From: Algoriphagus faecimaris
Lineage (GTDB): Bacteria > Bacteroidota > Bacteroidia > Cytophagales > Cyclobacteriaceae
Assembly (NCBI RefSeq): GCF_900101705.1
Contig: NZ_FNAC01000017.1
Span: 1-64,000 of the forward strand
Direction of reading: 5' to 3'
Length of the DNA: 64,000 bases
Made by a program: the position numbers and the translations under genes. Below are positions 27,286-37,212 of the stretch, in pieces. The notes under the pieces were generated by a model, which was not told the origin of the DNA, searched no databases, and saw nothing but the letters and a program-made list of their open reading frames with translations. Positions within the stretch are counted from its first letter, which is position 1. Each line of letters begins with the position of its first letter.

Positions 27286-29553
27286 ATGCTTAAAACACCC
27301 CAACTTGATCGTCAAGGTCAAGCATATCCAGTTTTTTTCTACCCTTCAGAAGCAGAAGATGCAGTTGCTCTAAATGAATTAAGAAGCAATCCTCAGATAA
27401 GGGTAGTGGACGAAATAAGAAGTCAGGTAGCAGATTTGATTAAAGCCAAAAACCCTTCAAAATCCTACCAAACAGAAGAGCTAAAACAAGCTGTAAAGGA
27501 ATTTTTTGAAGACATAGATGAAGATGAATACGGCGCTTGGGTATATTACCCATGGAAACTAACCTTGGTTCATCTCTTGGGTCGAGAGGATTTTATAAGG
27601 GTAAGGACGTCAAGAAATAACTATAAAATAACGCCTGAAGAGCAAGAAATTCTAGCTTCCAAAAAAATAGGAATTGTGGGTTTGTCGGTGGGGCAAAGTA
27701 TTGCTTATGCGATAGCTCTGGAGCGTGGAGCAGGTCTTTTGCGATTGGCTGACTTTGATACTTTGGAACTTAGCAATCTCAATCGCCTCAAAGCGGGAGT
27801 GACCAGTTTGGGCTTGGAAAAAGTAGTGATTGCAGCTAGGGAAATTAGTGAGATTGACCCTTACCTCCGACTGGAGCTGTACAGAGAAGGAGTAAATGAG
27901 GAGAATATTGAAGATTTTTTAAGTAAAGACGGCAAGCTTGATTTGCTTATCGACGAGTGCGACAGCCTTGATATCAAAGTACTGCTTCGACAGCGAGCAA
28001 GAAGTCAGGGAATTCCGGTCATGATGGATACTTCGGATCGAGGGATGTTAGACATAGAGCGTTTTGACCTGGAGCCAGACAGACCTGTGTTTCATGGATT
28101 ACTGGGGAATATTGATTTAAGTTCTCTGAAGGGACTTTCCAACGCTCAGAAGGTAGGTACGGGCTTGAAGATCACAGGAACAGACACACTTTCCCCTAGA
28201 ATGAAAGCATCTCTACTCGAGGTGGGACAGACGATTAGTAGCTGGCCACAGTTGGCTTCGGCAGTTTACCTCGGTGGGGCATCTGTTGCGCATGTGGGCA
28301 GGAAGTTGCTTTTGGGCGAGGAAGTGAAATCGGGCCGATTTTATGTCGACTTGGATGAGATTGTCAATATAGATGCGCCTGTAGAGCTTGTTTCAGCAGC
28401 AGTTAGCTCCGTTTCCAGTGATGAATTAAAAGATAAAATTCCGCAGAATATCCTGCCTTCAGGCTATTTGTTGACGAAAGAGGAGTTGGAAGATTTGATT
28501 GCATTTGCAAATCTCGCCCCATCAGGGGGGAATATTCAGCCTTGGATTTGGGTTTTTGATCAGCGTGGAGTTTTACATTTGTTGCATGACCAAAAGCGTA
28601 GCCATTCATTGTTGGATTTTTTAGGTACTGGGTCTTTGATCGCCTTTGGGGCGGCTTTGGAAAATATCCGTCTCTATGCTGCAGATAAGGGCCTTGAAAT
28701 AGAAGTGATTAATCACCTAAGTGAATTTGAGCAGGAGCCTGTAGCAAGTATTCGCTTTACTTCCAAACAAAATTCAGCCATTGAGCTTCCTTATTCAGAC
28801 TTGGTCGATGGAGTAAAACTTCGGTGCACCAACAGAAAAAATGCTAAAAAAATAGCCTTGGATAGAAAAGTCCTTGATGAAATGGAGGAAATGGCCGAGG
28901 CCGAGCAAATGGTATTGGAATACATCGAGTCAGAGGAAGACTTAGAAAAGCTATCTAAAGTGATCGGGGGAATGGACCGGATGAGGCTATTTCATGAGCA
29001 AGGCTTGAAGGATTTCATAGGCGAGGTAAGGTGGACCGAGAAAGAGGCCAAAGAAACAGGCGACGGTATAGATATCGCTACTTTGGAATTGTCTGGTACA
29101 GAGCGTGCAGCGATGGGACTTTTGAAAGACCCGCGGACCGTTAGGTTTTTTAGGAAATTTCTGATGGGATTTGGATTGACAAAAATTTCACATGAGACCC
29201 TGATGAGTTCCTCGGCGATTTTCCTTCTACAGGCCAAGGATTTCACTCCGCAGTCCTATTTGAAGGCGGGACAAGTTCTCCAACGAATGTGGATCAAAGC
29301 CAATATGCAAGGGCTGAGTTTTCAGCCTGTGACAGCTGCGATGTTTATATTTCATAAGTTAGCGAGAGATCCAAATCATGGATTTAGTCAAGAAGAGGTG
29401 GGTATGATAGAGAAATACAAAAAAGAATTCAATACCTTGTTCAATATGAACCTCGAAAACCAAGAAATATTTATGTTTAGGTTGAATTTGGCGGGAGAGC
29501 CCACAATGCGCTCCTATCGACGAGATGTAAGTGATACTTTATTTGTTTTATGA
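27286..29553 (+). CDS. E1-like (ThiF) / nitroreductase fusion, Rv1355c family
   Basis: A 755-residue fusion. After about 120 residues of unknown fold comes an E1/ThiF/MoeB-type adenylating domain, with the nucleotide loop IGIVGLSVGQ (G132-Q137) and ADFDTLELSNLNR (155-167), the standard D-x-D...SNLNR pattern. The second half (about 385-750) is a nitroreductase/FMN-type domain, with LAPSGGNIQPW and TGSLIAFGAALENIRL. E1 domains activate a carboxylate by adenylation; nitroreductase-type domains often act as FMN dehydrogenases on activated or cyclised products. It sits 4 nt before an acyltransferase-like gene, followed by two sensor genes, so it probably makes or modifies a small molecule. Exact chemistry unknown. 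No clear E1 catalytic Cys can be pinned down by eye. Confidence 0.85.
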   Translation: MLKTPQLDRQGQAYPVFFYPSEAEDAVALNELRSNPQIRVVDEIRSQVADLIKAKNPSKSYQTEELKQAVKEFFEDIDEDEYGAWVYYPWKLTLVHLLGREDFIRVRTSRNNYKITPEEQEILASKKIGIVGLSVGQSIAYAIALERGAGLLRLADFDTLELSNLNRLKAGVTSLGLEKVVIAAREISEIDPYLRLELYREGVNEENIEDFLSKDGKLDLLIDECDSLDIKVLLRQRARSQGIPVMMDTSDRGMLDIERFDLEPDRPVFHGLLGNIDLSSLKGLSNAQKVGTGLKITGTDTLSPRMKASLLEVGQTISSWPQLASAVYLGGASVAHVGRKLLLGEEVKSGRFYVDLDEIVNIDAPVELVSAAVSSVSSDELKDKIPQNILPSGYLLTKEELEDLIAFANLAPSGGNIQPWIWVFDQRGVLHLLHDQKRSHSLLDFLGTGSLIAFGAALENIRLYAADKGLEIEVINHLSEFEQEPVASIRFTSKQNSAIELPYSDLVDGVKLRCTNRKNAKKIALDRKVLDEMEEMAEAEQMVLEYIESEEDLEKLSKVIGGMDRMRLFHEQGLKDFIGEVRWTEKEAKETGDGIDIATLELSGTERAAMGLLKDPRTVRFFRKFLMGFGLTKISHETLMSSSAIFLLQAKDFTPQSYLKAGQVLQRMWIKANMQGLSFQPVTAAMFIFHKLARDPNHGFSQEEVGMIEKYKKEFNTLFNMNLENQEIFMFRLNLAGEPTMRSYRRDVSDTLFVL

Positions 29554-29557
29554 TTCT

Positions 29558-30244
29558 ATGTTTAAACTGATTGCATTCAAGGCGATAGATGACCCCGAGA
29601 GATGTCAAAAGTTTATCGATGGGCATCGTCAAGTTTTAGAAAGTATAGGCGTTAAAAAGGTCACTTCAGCTAATGACTCCTGGACAGAAAACCCAGATGT
29701 AATCGTTGTTATTGTCGAGTCAGACGAGGATGGTTTGATTTATGGAGGAGCACGAATTCACAAAGCAAATGACCGTTTCCCACTTCCTATGGTGGAAGCA
29801 ATAGAGGATCTAGACGAATCCATAAAAGAAGTAATCAGTAAAGATCTAGATGCCGGAACAGGTGAAATTTGTGGTTTGTGGAATTCACGTAAAATAACAG
29901 GTATGGGGATCGGTGCGATTTTTATGTCTAAAGCCTGTTTAGCACTGACTCCAAAGCTTGGACTTTCTTCTTTATATGCTCTGTTTGCACCTACTACTGT
30001 TAAATTGGGGCTTGAGATGGGATACGAGATATTGACTCAGGTCGGTAATAATGGTACTTTTTACTATCCCAAGTTAGATTTAATAGCCACTGCAATGAAG
30101 TTACATGACGCTGTCGGTCTACCCAGAATGGCAGATGATATTAGATCGTCAATTTTTGAAATCAGAGATAACCAAAGACTTATCATACAAGAAAACTACC
30201 GAGGTAGAGATGTTACACTAGAATATACTTCTTATATAGAATGA
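29558..30244 (+). CDS. GNAT-fold acyltransferase-like protein (autoinducer-synthase-like)
   Basis: A 228-residue protein. The ATG at 29558 is used, 4 nt after the previous stop. The order of elements recalls the GNAT enzymes of the LuxI/FeeM type: an early F--GHR--L--G helix, a strand then IYGGARIHK with LPMVEAI, then GEICGLWNSRKITGMGIG (a Glu at the position of the LuxI substrate Glu), and a long helix followed by a strand with LGLEMGYEILTQVG. I therefore suggest it acylates an amino-acid-like precursor, but no acyl-CoA loop of the classic GNAT type is obvious. It overlaps the downstream kinase by 4 nt (ATGA). Unrecognised at family level. Confidence 0.6.
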   Translation: MFKLIAFKAIDDPERCQKFIDGHRQVLESIGVKKVTSANDSWTENPDVIVVIVESDEDGLIYGGARIHKANDRFPLPMVEAIEDLDESIKEVISKDLDAGTGEICGLWNSRKITGMGIGAIFMSKACLALTPKLGLSSLYALFAPTTVKLGLEMGYEILTQVGNNGTFYYPKLDLIATAMKLHDAVGLPRMADDIRSSIFEIRDNQRLIIQENYRGRDVTLEYTSYIE

Positions 30245-32340
30245 AATTCAAGAATTTGTTTTTCCTTGCCCTCATCTTATCATTATTTTCCTGTGTAAAA
30301 GAGGAAAGTGATTTTGAATTTATTGGGTGGTTACCAAGTACAGAAGCAACAAAAAGCATAAATGACCTTTTGAATATTCCGGAGGGTGAATTGAATCGTG
30401 TTGAAGAGGATTTTTTGTCTCTTGGCTATTCCAATAGTGCCTTTTGGATTAAGCTTCGTGCAAAAGTTGATGTTTCGGAATTTGATGGTGCCTATTTGTC
30501 ATTTGCTAATCCAATGCTTAATGAAATTGACGTTTATAATGAGCAGGGTCAACTGATTCAGAAGGTAGGCCGATTGAATTTTAGGCAGTCAGATTATAAT
30601 ACTTTTTTCAATCAAATTAATGTCTCTGATCAATCGGGAAGAACTTTTTATGTACGCGTAAAAAGCTTTGGAAACAATAACATTCCGATTAAGATTGTGG
30701 AAAAGTCAAATTCAGGACTTTCTCTAGACGAAAGAAATGTTCTTTTCGGTTTGTATTTCGGGATTGTGATCGCCATGTTCTTTTACAATCTCTTTCTGTG
30801 GGTTTCTACCAAGGATAGTATTTACGGACTTTACATAAGCTACATTTTCTTTGTAGGTATGACTCAAGGCATTCTAGGGGGATATGTTGATTCCTATCTT
30901 TGGCCGGAGAATACATTCTTAAGGCAGTATAGTTTCTACCTCAGTACCGTTTTGGTCAATATTGTGGGGATTTATTATTCTCTTAAGTTCTTAAACATTA
31001 AATCATTTAACAGAAAAATCTTCAAACTTGGCCAAGTTATCATTGCCATTTATTTCCTTATACTTTTTGCTTTTTTGGTTGATTTAGGAATTGGACAATT
31101 TAAGTTTAGACTACTCCAGATATTTTTAGGCATAGTACCTATCTTTTTGATTTCCATTTCAATTTATTCTCTGAGAAAAGGGTATCGTCCCGCTAAATTC
31201 TTCCTGATTTCATGGTTTTTGTTGATTTGTAGCATGGTCATTTTTCTATTGAGTGACTTAAATATTCTGCCTCATAATTTTATAACCAATTATATTTTCA
31301 CATTTGGTTCAGCTTTCGAGGCGCTACTCCTTTCCTTCGCCTTGGCTGATAAAATCAATATCCTCAAAAAGGAAAAGGAAGCAGAGCAAATGGAGCGTCT
31401 GCGGGTGTTGAAAGAAAATGAATCTTTGATCAAAGAGCAAAATAATCTTCTTGAGGAGAAAGTAAGACTTCGAACAGATGAGTTGGAGCAAGCACTAAGA
31501 AATCTGCAAAATACGCAAAGCCAATTGGTGAGTCAGGAAAAAATGGCCTCTTTGGGCCAATTGACAGCCGGCATAGCCCATGAAATTAATAATCCGATCA
31601 ACTTTGTGAGCTCCAATATCACACCACTCAAGCGGGATGTGGCTGATATCATGGAAGTGATTGAGTTTTATAGAGAAACTGCCAATACTGAATTTACGCC
31701 CGATTCGATCAAAAAAGCCAAACAGCTTGAGGAGGATTTGGAACTTGACTATGTATTGGAAGAAGTGGATCAGCTACTCAAAGGAATGGAAGAGGGGGCT
31801 AAACGTACAGTGGAGATTGTAAAAGGACTCCGACTGTTTTCCCGAGTAGATGAGCAAGACATTAAAAAGGTTGATTTGCATGATGGGATAAACAGTACTT
31901 TGATCCTTTTGAACAGTTCTATTCCTGGAAAAATCCGAATCGTCAGGGAGTTTGGTGAGCTTCCTATGGTCGAATGTCTTGCAGGGAAAATCAATCAAGT
32001 CTTTATGAATATTATCAACAATGCCGTCCATGCATTGAGCGATCATATGGATGAAGTCAACGATCCTAAAATCGAAATAAGGACCAAGTCTCTCGGAGAG
32101 ACCGTCGTAGTGGAGATAGATGATAATGGTCCAGGAATGCCGGAGCATGTAAGGCAGCGAATTTTTGAACCTTTTTTCACTACTAAGTCTGTAGGAAGGG
32201 GCACAGGTTTGGGGCTTTCAATAGTTTATTCTATTATTGAGAATCACAAAGGCACACTAGAGGTGGAAACTGAAGTGGGCAAGGGAACTACTTTTATCAT
32301 AACGCTACCTATTTATCAAAGTACATCCAAGTATGAATAG
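30241..32340 (+). CDS. 7TMR-DISM sensor histidine kinase
   Basis: A 699-residue kinase. An N-terminal lipobox-like signal (LFSC, Cys18) leads to a periplasmic sensor domain of the 7TMR-DISM type (about 30-165), seven membrane helices (about 175-385), a coiled coil (380-435), a HisKA domain with GIAHEINNP (H447) and a HATPase with [17 protein letters not shown] and GTGLGLSIV. 7TMR-DISM extracellular domains are thought to bind small ligands, often carbohydrates. The gene overlaps the acyltransferase-like gene by 4 nt and the next kinase by 8 nt, so ligand synthesis and sensing are probably linked. Confidence 0.9.
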   Translation: MKFKNLFFLALILSLFSCVKEESDFEFIGWLPSTEATKSINDLLNIPEGELNRVEEDFLSLGYSNSAFWIKLRAKVDVSEFDGAYLSFANPMLNEIDVYNEQGQLIQKVGRLNFRQSDYNTFFNQINVSDQSGRTFYVRVKSFGNNNIPIKIVEKSNSGLSLDERNVLFGLYFGIVIAMFFYNLFLWVSTKDSIYGLYISYIFFVGMTQGILGGYVDSYLWPENTFLRQYSFYLSTVLVNIVGIYYSLKFLNIKSFNRKIFKLGQVIIAIYFLILFAFLVDLGIGQFKFRLLQIFLGIVPIFLISISIYSLRKGYRPAKFFLISWFLLICSMVIFLLSDLNILPHNFITNYIFTFGSAFEALLLSFALADKINILKKEKEAEQMERLRVLKENESLIKEQNNLLEEKVRLRTDELEQALRNLQNTQSQLVSQEKMASLGQLTAGIAHEINNPINFVSSNITPLKRDVADIMEVIEFYRETANTEFTPDSIKKAKQLEEDLELDYVLEEVDQLLKGMEEGAKRTVEIVKGLRLFSRVDEQDIKKVDLHDGINSTLILLNSSIPGKIRIVREFGELPMVECLAGKINQVFMNIINNAVHALSDHMDEVNDPKIEIRTKSLGETVVVEIDDNGPGMPEHVRQRIFEPFFTTKSVGRGTGLGLSIVYSIIENHKGTLEVETEVGKGTTFIITLPIYQSTSKYE

Positions 32341-33418
32341 TAATATCCATGTACTCTATATTGATGATGAGGATAATAATCTCAAGTCATTTCGGGCCAC
32401 TTTAAGAAAGGATTTTAAAATTTTTACCGCTATAGATGCCGAACAAGGCCTGAAAATAGCTCAAGAAGAAGATTTCCATGTCGTGATCGCAGATCAGCGT
32501 ATGCCTGGAATGACGGGGACAGAATTTTTTGAAAAACTCATCGAGATCAATCCGGACCCGATTCGTATTTTGCTGACAGGCTACTCGGATATTGCAAGTG
32601 TAATCGATGCGATCAATAAAGGGGAAGTTTATCGATTTATTGACAAGCCTTGGAATATCGAACAGATCAAAAACTCCATTAAAAATGCAGCGGATATTTT
32701 CTTTATGCGGCAGGAGTTGAAAGAAAAAAATGTCAGGCTTAAAAAGTTACATACTGAAATGAATCAGTTTGTCTACAGCCTTTCTCATGAGTTGAGAGGT
32801 CCCCTGATGAGTATTTCCGGGGTATCTAAACTCGCCAAAATGGAAGTGGCTGACCCTCAGATCTTGGAGTATTTTGACATGATCGACACTGCTACGACTA
32901 AGTTGGATGACTTTATCTACAAAATGCTCGATTTTTATCGCTCTACCAAGATCGACCATAAAGTAACCGAAATCAATTTTGCCGACGTGGTCAATCAACA
33001 AATGGAAGCTTACAGAGCAAAATTTGATTTGAGTCACTTTCATATCGAAACACAAGTCAATCAAGAAGTTCCTTTCTTCTGTGATGACTCAAAAATCAGG
33101 GTGATATTGAATAATCTTTTTAGCAATTCGGTGCAGTTTCAAAAGCACGAACCCGGCGAAAAACGAATTGCCATCACCGTAGACGTAAGAGAAGATGAAG
33201 CCACGATACTGCTTGAAGACAATGGTATCGGTATAGAAGACCGGCATCACCCGGAGGTTTTTAACCTTTTTACCCGTGCTACTCAAAAAAATGTAGGCAC
33301 AGGCCTTGGGCTATATATGGTCAAAGAAGCCGTGGAGCAGCTGGGGGGCACCATCACCCTTGAGTCTATCCTCCATGTAGGGACTACCTTTAGAGTAATT
33401 CTTCCTAGTCTAAAATAG
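32333..33418 (+). CDS. Receiver-histidine kinase hybrid
   Basis: A 361-residue cytoplasmic protein with an N-terminal receiver (D54 in IADQRMPGMTG, LTGYSD, KPW), a HisKA domain with YSLSHELRGPL (H152) and a HATPase with DNGIGI and GTGLGLYMV. It has no membrane segment, so it must receive phosphate or a protein signal from a partner, most simply the kinase encoded directly upstream (8-nt overlap). Its receiver is a close paralog of the single-domain regulator at 26611-27084. Confidence 0.9.
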   Translation: MNSNIHVLYIDDEDNNLKSFRATLRKDFKIFTAIDAEQGLKIAQEEDFHVVIADQRMPGMTGTEFFEKLIEINPDPIRILLTGYSDIASVIDAINKGEVYRFIDKPWNIEQIKNSIKNAADIFFMRQELKEKNVRLKKLHTEMNQFVYSLSHELRGPLMSISGVSKLAKMEVADPQILEYFDMIDTATTKLDDFIYKMLDFYRSTKIDHKVTEINFADVVNQQMEAYRAKFDLSHFHIETQVNQEVPFFCDDSKIRVILNNLFSNSVQFQKHEPGEKRIAITVDVREDEATILLEDNGIGIEDRHHPEVFNLFTRATQKNVGTGLGLYMVKEAVEQLGGTITLESILHVGTTFRVILPSLK

Positions 33419-33449
33419 GGTTTAGGCTGGGGATTTTTAAAGGAAAGCG

Positions 33450-33457
33450 TATCTTTG
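33450..33457 (+). promoter_or_regulatory. -7 promoter element of ppa
   Basis: TATCTTTG matches TAnnTTTG and lies 34 nt before the ppa ATG in the short gap after the sensor operon. No clear -33 element. Confidence 0.5.
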
Positions 33458-33491
33458 CAGCCTAACTTTTTATTAACAAAAGCGAAAAATT

Positions 33492-34031
33492 ATGATTAAT
33501 CCTTGGCATGATGTCCAAATAGGTAAAGGAGCCCCAGAAGTAGTCATGGGCGTAGTGGAAATTCCCAAAGGAAGTAAAGGAAAGTATGAATTGCATAAAA
33601 AAACCGGAATGCTTATGCTGGACCGCGTTTTATTCTCTGCGGTGCACTATCCTGCCAATTATGGATTTATTCCCCAGACCTTCTGCGAGGATCATGATCC
33701 CTTGGATATTTTGATTATTTCTCAGATTGATATCCCTTCCATGTGCTTGGTAGAGGCCAAAGTGATCGGCGTGATGCGGATGGTCGATGGAGGTGAAGCA
33801 GATGATAAAATCATCGCTGTGGCAGCAGGTGACCAATCAGTAAACTACATCAATGACATCGACGAACTTCCACCACACCTGATGAAGGAAGTTCACCGAT
33901 TCTTCGAAGACTACAAAAAGTTGGAAAACAAAGAAGTCAAAGTAGAAGACTTTCTTGGAAAAGATGAGGCAGTTCGAATCATCAACGAGAGTATAGCGCT
34001 CTACGACAAAAACTTCCGAAACCAACGCTAA
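33492..34031 (+). CDS. ppa: Inorganic pyrophosphatase, family I
   Basis: A 179-residue soluble enzyme that hydrolyses pyrophosphate to phosphate. The active-site region has DPLDILI and [15 protein letters not shown] with the three metal-binding Asp residues, and an early PKGSKGKYE segment. Own promoter (33450) and terminator (34036). Confidence 0.95.
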   Translation: MINPWHDVQIGKGAPEVVMGVVEIPKGSKGKYELHKKTGMLMLDRVLFSAVHYPANYGFIPQTFCEDHDPLDILIISQIDIPSMCLVEAKVIGVMRMVDGGEADDKIIAVAAGDQSVNYINDIDELPPHLMKEVHRFFEDYKKLENKEVKVEDFLGKDEAVRIINESIALYDKNFRNQR

Positions 34032-34035
34032 AATC

Positions 34036-34060
34036 AAAGCCTGAGCAATCAGGCTTTTTT
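34036..34060. terminator. Terminator after ppa
   Basis: Stem AAAGCCTGA / TCAGGCTTT with a GCAA tetraloop, then TTT. It lies at the end of ppa and overlaps the last codons of the convergent gene, so it may act on both strands. The core CCTGAGCAATCAGG recurs in the terminator at 49606-49628. Confidence 0.8.
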
Positions 34061-34507
34061 GTTTTTCACCTCTTTTTTGGCTGCTTTTTTCCTAAGGTAT
34101 TTGACTAGGTCGCTATAAGCTTCGTGCTCATGATTGGACACGCTGATGGACTGCTGATCGGAGAAGGCTACGGTTAGTTGACGGAATTCTTTTTTGTTGG
34201 CTAGAATCACCTCCTCCTCCCAGACTAAAATGTCGGCAATGGGGTAAGCTTTTTGATAACCACGCAGCGGAAGTTTGACAATAATCTGATCTCGACCTGC
34301 AGTAATAAATCGAAATCCCGCCAGCATTTTCACCAAAAGCATCAGCAATACCAAGGTGATGATAGAAGCCGCCACCAAGTAAAACCAAAGTCCAAAACTT
34401 CCGGTATAAGCAAAGTCTCTCAGAATGAATACCAAGCCAGCCAGCAGGGCGATTACAATCAGTCCTAGTGAGAAATAAGTGGAGCCTTTGGGTTTAATGA
34501 CGACCAT
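34049..34507 (-). CDS. Small two-helix membrane protein, unknown function
   Basis: A 152-residue protein with two membrane helices (about 14-32 and 40-64), then a PH-like cytoplasmic domain (about 68-140) and a Lys-rich tail. The layout resembles bacterial PH-domain membrane proteins, but I do not recognise the family. The ATG at 34507 overlaps the end of the upstream gene by 14 nt, so the two are coupled. Confidence 0.7.
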   Translation of the reverse strand: MVVIKPKGSTYFSLGLIVIALLAGLVFILRDFAYTGSFGLWFYLVAASIITLVLLMLLVKMLAGFRFITAGRDQIIVKLPLRGYQKAYPIADILVWEEEVILANKKEFRQLTVAFSDQQSISVSNHEHEAYSDLVKYLRKKAAKKEVKNKKA

Positions 34508-35099
34508 GTGCGTTTTTGATTTCTTGAAGTTTTGCGAATGCAAAAGTCTCCAAATCCTTGAAAAAAGCGAAGAAAATTACTTGAAATTGAGGTTCGTATT
34601 CCAATAGCGCCAAATGGGCTTCTTCCATTTTGGACTCGAATTTGGTGCGCTTGGACATTCCCGTCAGTGATCGCCGGATGCCTTCTATCTCTCCATAGTG
34701 GAGCAGCCAATTGTCCCTTTTCATGAAGGAGTACATATAGGCAAATCGCTCAGGGAATATATCTGAAAACTGATCCAATGCTGCGTAGGTATCTTGTATA
34801 AACTCCGGAAGGGATCGGCTGGAAAATTCCTCCCAGTTTTGGATGAGAAAATAGTCGAAAAACACATCTGTGATGACTGTAGCGTAATGACCAAATTTCT
34901 TGCGCAGATAAGATTGTCCAGCTTTGACCAAAGGATGAGAATCTGTGAAATAATCTATTTCCCGATGAAGCAAAATCCCCAACATGATCTCATCTTCGAA
35001 ATCATTGATCTGTTTTCCTTTCACAAAATCCGCAATAAAATTCCCCACGAGGATTTTTTCCTGTCCAAAAGATAAAAAGGCATGCGCGAGAAAATTCAT
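34494..35099 (-). CDS. acpH: Acyl-carrier-protein phosphodiesterase (AcpH/DUF479)
   Basis: A 201-residue protein with the family signature MNFLAHAFLSFG at the N-terminus, GNFIADFVKG with HRE-I-D-FTDSHP after it, and DVFFDYFL. These are the His/Asp residues of the HD-like fold that removes phosphopantetheine from ACP. The ATG at 35099 is chosen because the conserved N-terminus begins there; a longer frame adds an untypical 20 residues. Confidence 0.88.
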   Translation of the reverse strand: MNFLAHAFLSFGQEKILVGNFIADFVKGKQINDFEDEIMLGILLHREIDYFTDSHPLVKAGQSYLRKKFGHYATVITDVFFDYFLIQNWEEFSSRSLPEFIQDTYAALDQFSDIFPERFAYMYSFMKRDNWLLHYGEIEGIRRSLTGMSKRTKFESKMEEAHLALLEYEPQFQVIFFAFFKDLETFAFAKLQEIKNAHGRH

Positions 35100-35161
35100 G
35101 AGCGGTTTTGGTACAAAAACACAAGGGCTTTTGATTAGTTTCGTTCCCAAATTACACATTG

Positions 35162-37090
35162 ATGGACAAAGTCACCGAGGAATTAAAAAAAGGACTGAAA
35201 CTTTTGAAGCAGGAGTGGCAAGAGGACCTAGCCCAATACAAAAAAAAGTTTTTGAATACTTCTCTGGCGGATAAGAAAAAAGAAGGAATTACCTGGCACC
35301 CCATTCAGGTCAAAAAAACCAAAATTGGAATGGGAGAGCGACTTTTGGTAGAAATAGAAAAGTTGGATCAAAGCCAGAACTCTAGTTTTCACTCGGGTAA
35401 ATCAGTCGCTTTTTTCTCTACTCAAGACGGCTATGCCTCTTCCGAAAACCGAGTGAATGGTGTGATCAATCAAGTAAAAAAGGACAGCATGATTGTCACG
35501 CTTCAGGCGGATGAACTCCCGGACTGGATGGATAGCAGCCGATTGGGGGTGGATTTGCTCTTTGATGAAGCAAGCTATCGAGAGATGGAATTTGCTTTGA
35601 AAAAAGTGATTTCTCCAGAAAATCAACGACTCAAAGAGCTCAGAGAAATTCTGATTGGAGATCGAGCTGCAGCATTTAGTGATCTGTCAAGGAGGGCGTC
35701 TGAGCACCTGAATTTTTCCCAAAATCAAGCTTGCCAAAAAATCGCCAATGCAAAGGATGTAGCAATTATCCATGGACCTCCGGGAACCGGAAAAACCACT
35801 ACCTTGATCAGAGCTATTTCGGAGGCTACTGATAAAGGATTATCCGTTTTGGTTTGTGCGCCAAGTAATGCCGCGGTGGATTTATTGGTAGAAAAATTGA
35901 CGGATTCAGGGATTTCAACTTTACGATTGGGACATCCGGCCAGAGTGGAGGAGAAGATTCTCAATCAGACTCTAGATGCTAAAACAGCCAATCATGAGTC
36001 TTACCGAGACCTGAAAAAGCTTCGAAAAGACATCAATCAGTACCTCAAATTGGCTAAGCAATACAAGCGAAATTTTGGACCTGAGGAGCGTCGGCAGCGG
36101 AAATTACTCTTTGACGAAGTAGGCAGAATTCGGGAGGCGGCCAAGCATTTGGAGGAGTATATTTCCTTCGATATTTTTCAAAAGACGCAGGTCTTTGCCA
36201 GCACCTTGGTCGGAGCTTCTTCTCATCACTTGAGAGGGATGACCTTCGATGTGGTATTTATTGATGAGGCAGCTCAGGGATTGGAAGCGGCAACTTGGAT
36301 TCCAATCCTGAAGGCTAAAAAGGTGGTTTTTGCTGGTGATCACTTACAACTTCCGCCAACGATCAAATCCTTCGAGGCTGCAAAAGAAGGTTTAGCGATT
36401 ACTTTGATGGAAAAGGTCATTCAGAGAAAGCCTCTAGTAGCAGAACTGCTGCAGATGCAATACCGCATGAAAGCCGAAATCATGGGATTTTCCAATGAAT
36501 ATTTCTACGGTGGTAAATTGCTAGCTGCAGAAAATACCAAGCAGCATTTCTTTGAAGATGAATCCATATTAGAATGGATTGATACCGCCGGTGCAGGCTA
36601 TACTGATCGGCAGGAGGAGGAAAGTCTGAGCACATTTAATCCTGAGGAAGCTTTATTCGCTTGTAAGTATTTGAATGAACTGATCAAGCGGATCGGTATT
36701 TCGAAATTCAAGGAAAACGGCTGGACTATCGGTTTGATTGCGCCTTATTCAGCACAGGTGAGACATCTGCGTTCCTTGATTTTTGAGAGCTTTGATTTTC
36801 CCAACCTTAAGGCTTTTGCTGACCTGATTACCATCGATACCGTAGATGGATTTCAGGGGCAAGAGCGAGACTTGATGCTGATTTCCCTGACTCGATCCAA
36901 TGAGCGTGGAGAGATCGGTTTTTTGGCAGATGAACGAAGGATGAATGTGGCTATTACCCGAGCCAAAAGGAAGCTAGTTTTAATCGGAGATAGCAGTACA
37001 TTGGCTGTCAATCCCTTTTTTGATTCCTTGCTAGGGTATTTTGAAGAAAAGGGAGGTTATCGAAGCGTGTGGGAGTTTTTGGTGAATTGA
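35162..37090 (+). CDS. SF1 helicase, UPF1/IGHMBP2-like
   Basis: A 642-residue helicase. An N-terminal OB-like segment (about 1-130) precedes the core: Walker A GPPGTGKTT (G205-T213), APSNAAVDLL (motif Ia), FIDEAAQGLEAA (motif II), GDHLQLPP (III), MQYRM (IV), TVDGFQGQERD (V) and RRMNVAITRAKRKL (VI). This is the DNA2/UPF1-type SF1B pattern, 5'-3' unwinding of nucleic acid. ATG at 35162. Divergent from acpH. Confidence 0.92.
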   Translation: MDKVTEELKKGLKLLKQEWQEDLAQYKKKFLNTSLADKKKEGITWHPIQVKKTKIGMGERLLVEIEKLDQSQNSSFHSGKSVAFFSTQDGYASSENRVNGVINQVKKDSMIVTLQADELPDWMDSSRLGVDLLFDEASYREMEFALKKVISPENQRLKELREILIGDRAAAFSDLSRRASEHLNFSQNQACQKIANAKDVAIIHGPPGTGKTTTLIRAISEATDKGLSVLVCAPSNAAVDLLVEKLTDSGISTLRLGHPARVEEKILNQTLDAKTANHESYRDLKKLRKDINQYLKLAKQYKRNFGPEERRQRKLLFDEVGRIREAAKHLEEYISFDIFQKTQVFASTLVGASSHHLRGMTFDVVFIDEAAQGLEAATWIPILKAKKVVFAGDHLQLPPTIKSFEAAKEGLAITLMEKVIQRKPLVAELLQMQYRMKAEIMGFSNEYFYGGKLLAAENTKQHFFEDESILEWIDTAGAGYTDRQEEESLSTFNPEEALFACKYLNELIKRIGISKFKENGWTIGLIAPYSAQVRHLRSLIFESFDFPNLKAFADLITIDTVDGFQGQERDLMLISLTRSNERGEIGFLADERRMNVAITRAKRKLVLIGDSSTLAVNPFFDSLLGYFEEKGGYRSVWEFLVN

Positions 37091-37212
37091 TTTTGGCAGG
37101 CTAATCACGACTTAAGGGTTGTGTGTAAATCTTTTCATTAAAAAATTGGACTAATCATTTTTTTTTAATATTTGGAAACTAAATTTAATTTTAATCTTTA
37201 ACCAAATTTATT

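Noticed and set aside
27286-29553. Thiamine or molybdopterin biosynthesis gene (ThiF/MoeB)
   Set aside because: The E1 domain is fused to a nitroreductase-type domain and no thi or moa/moe gene is adjacent, so a cofactor role is not supported.
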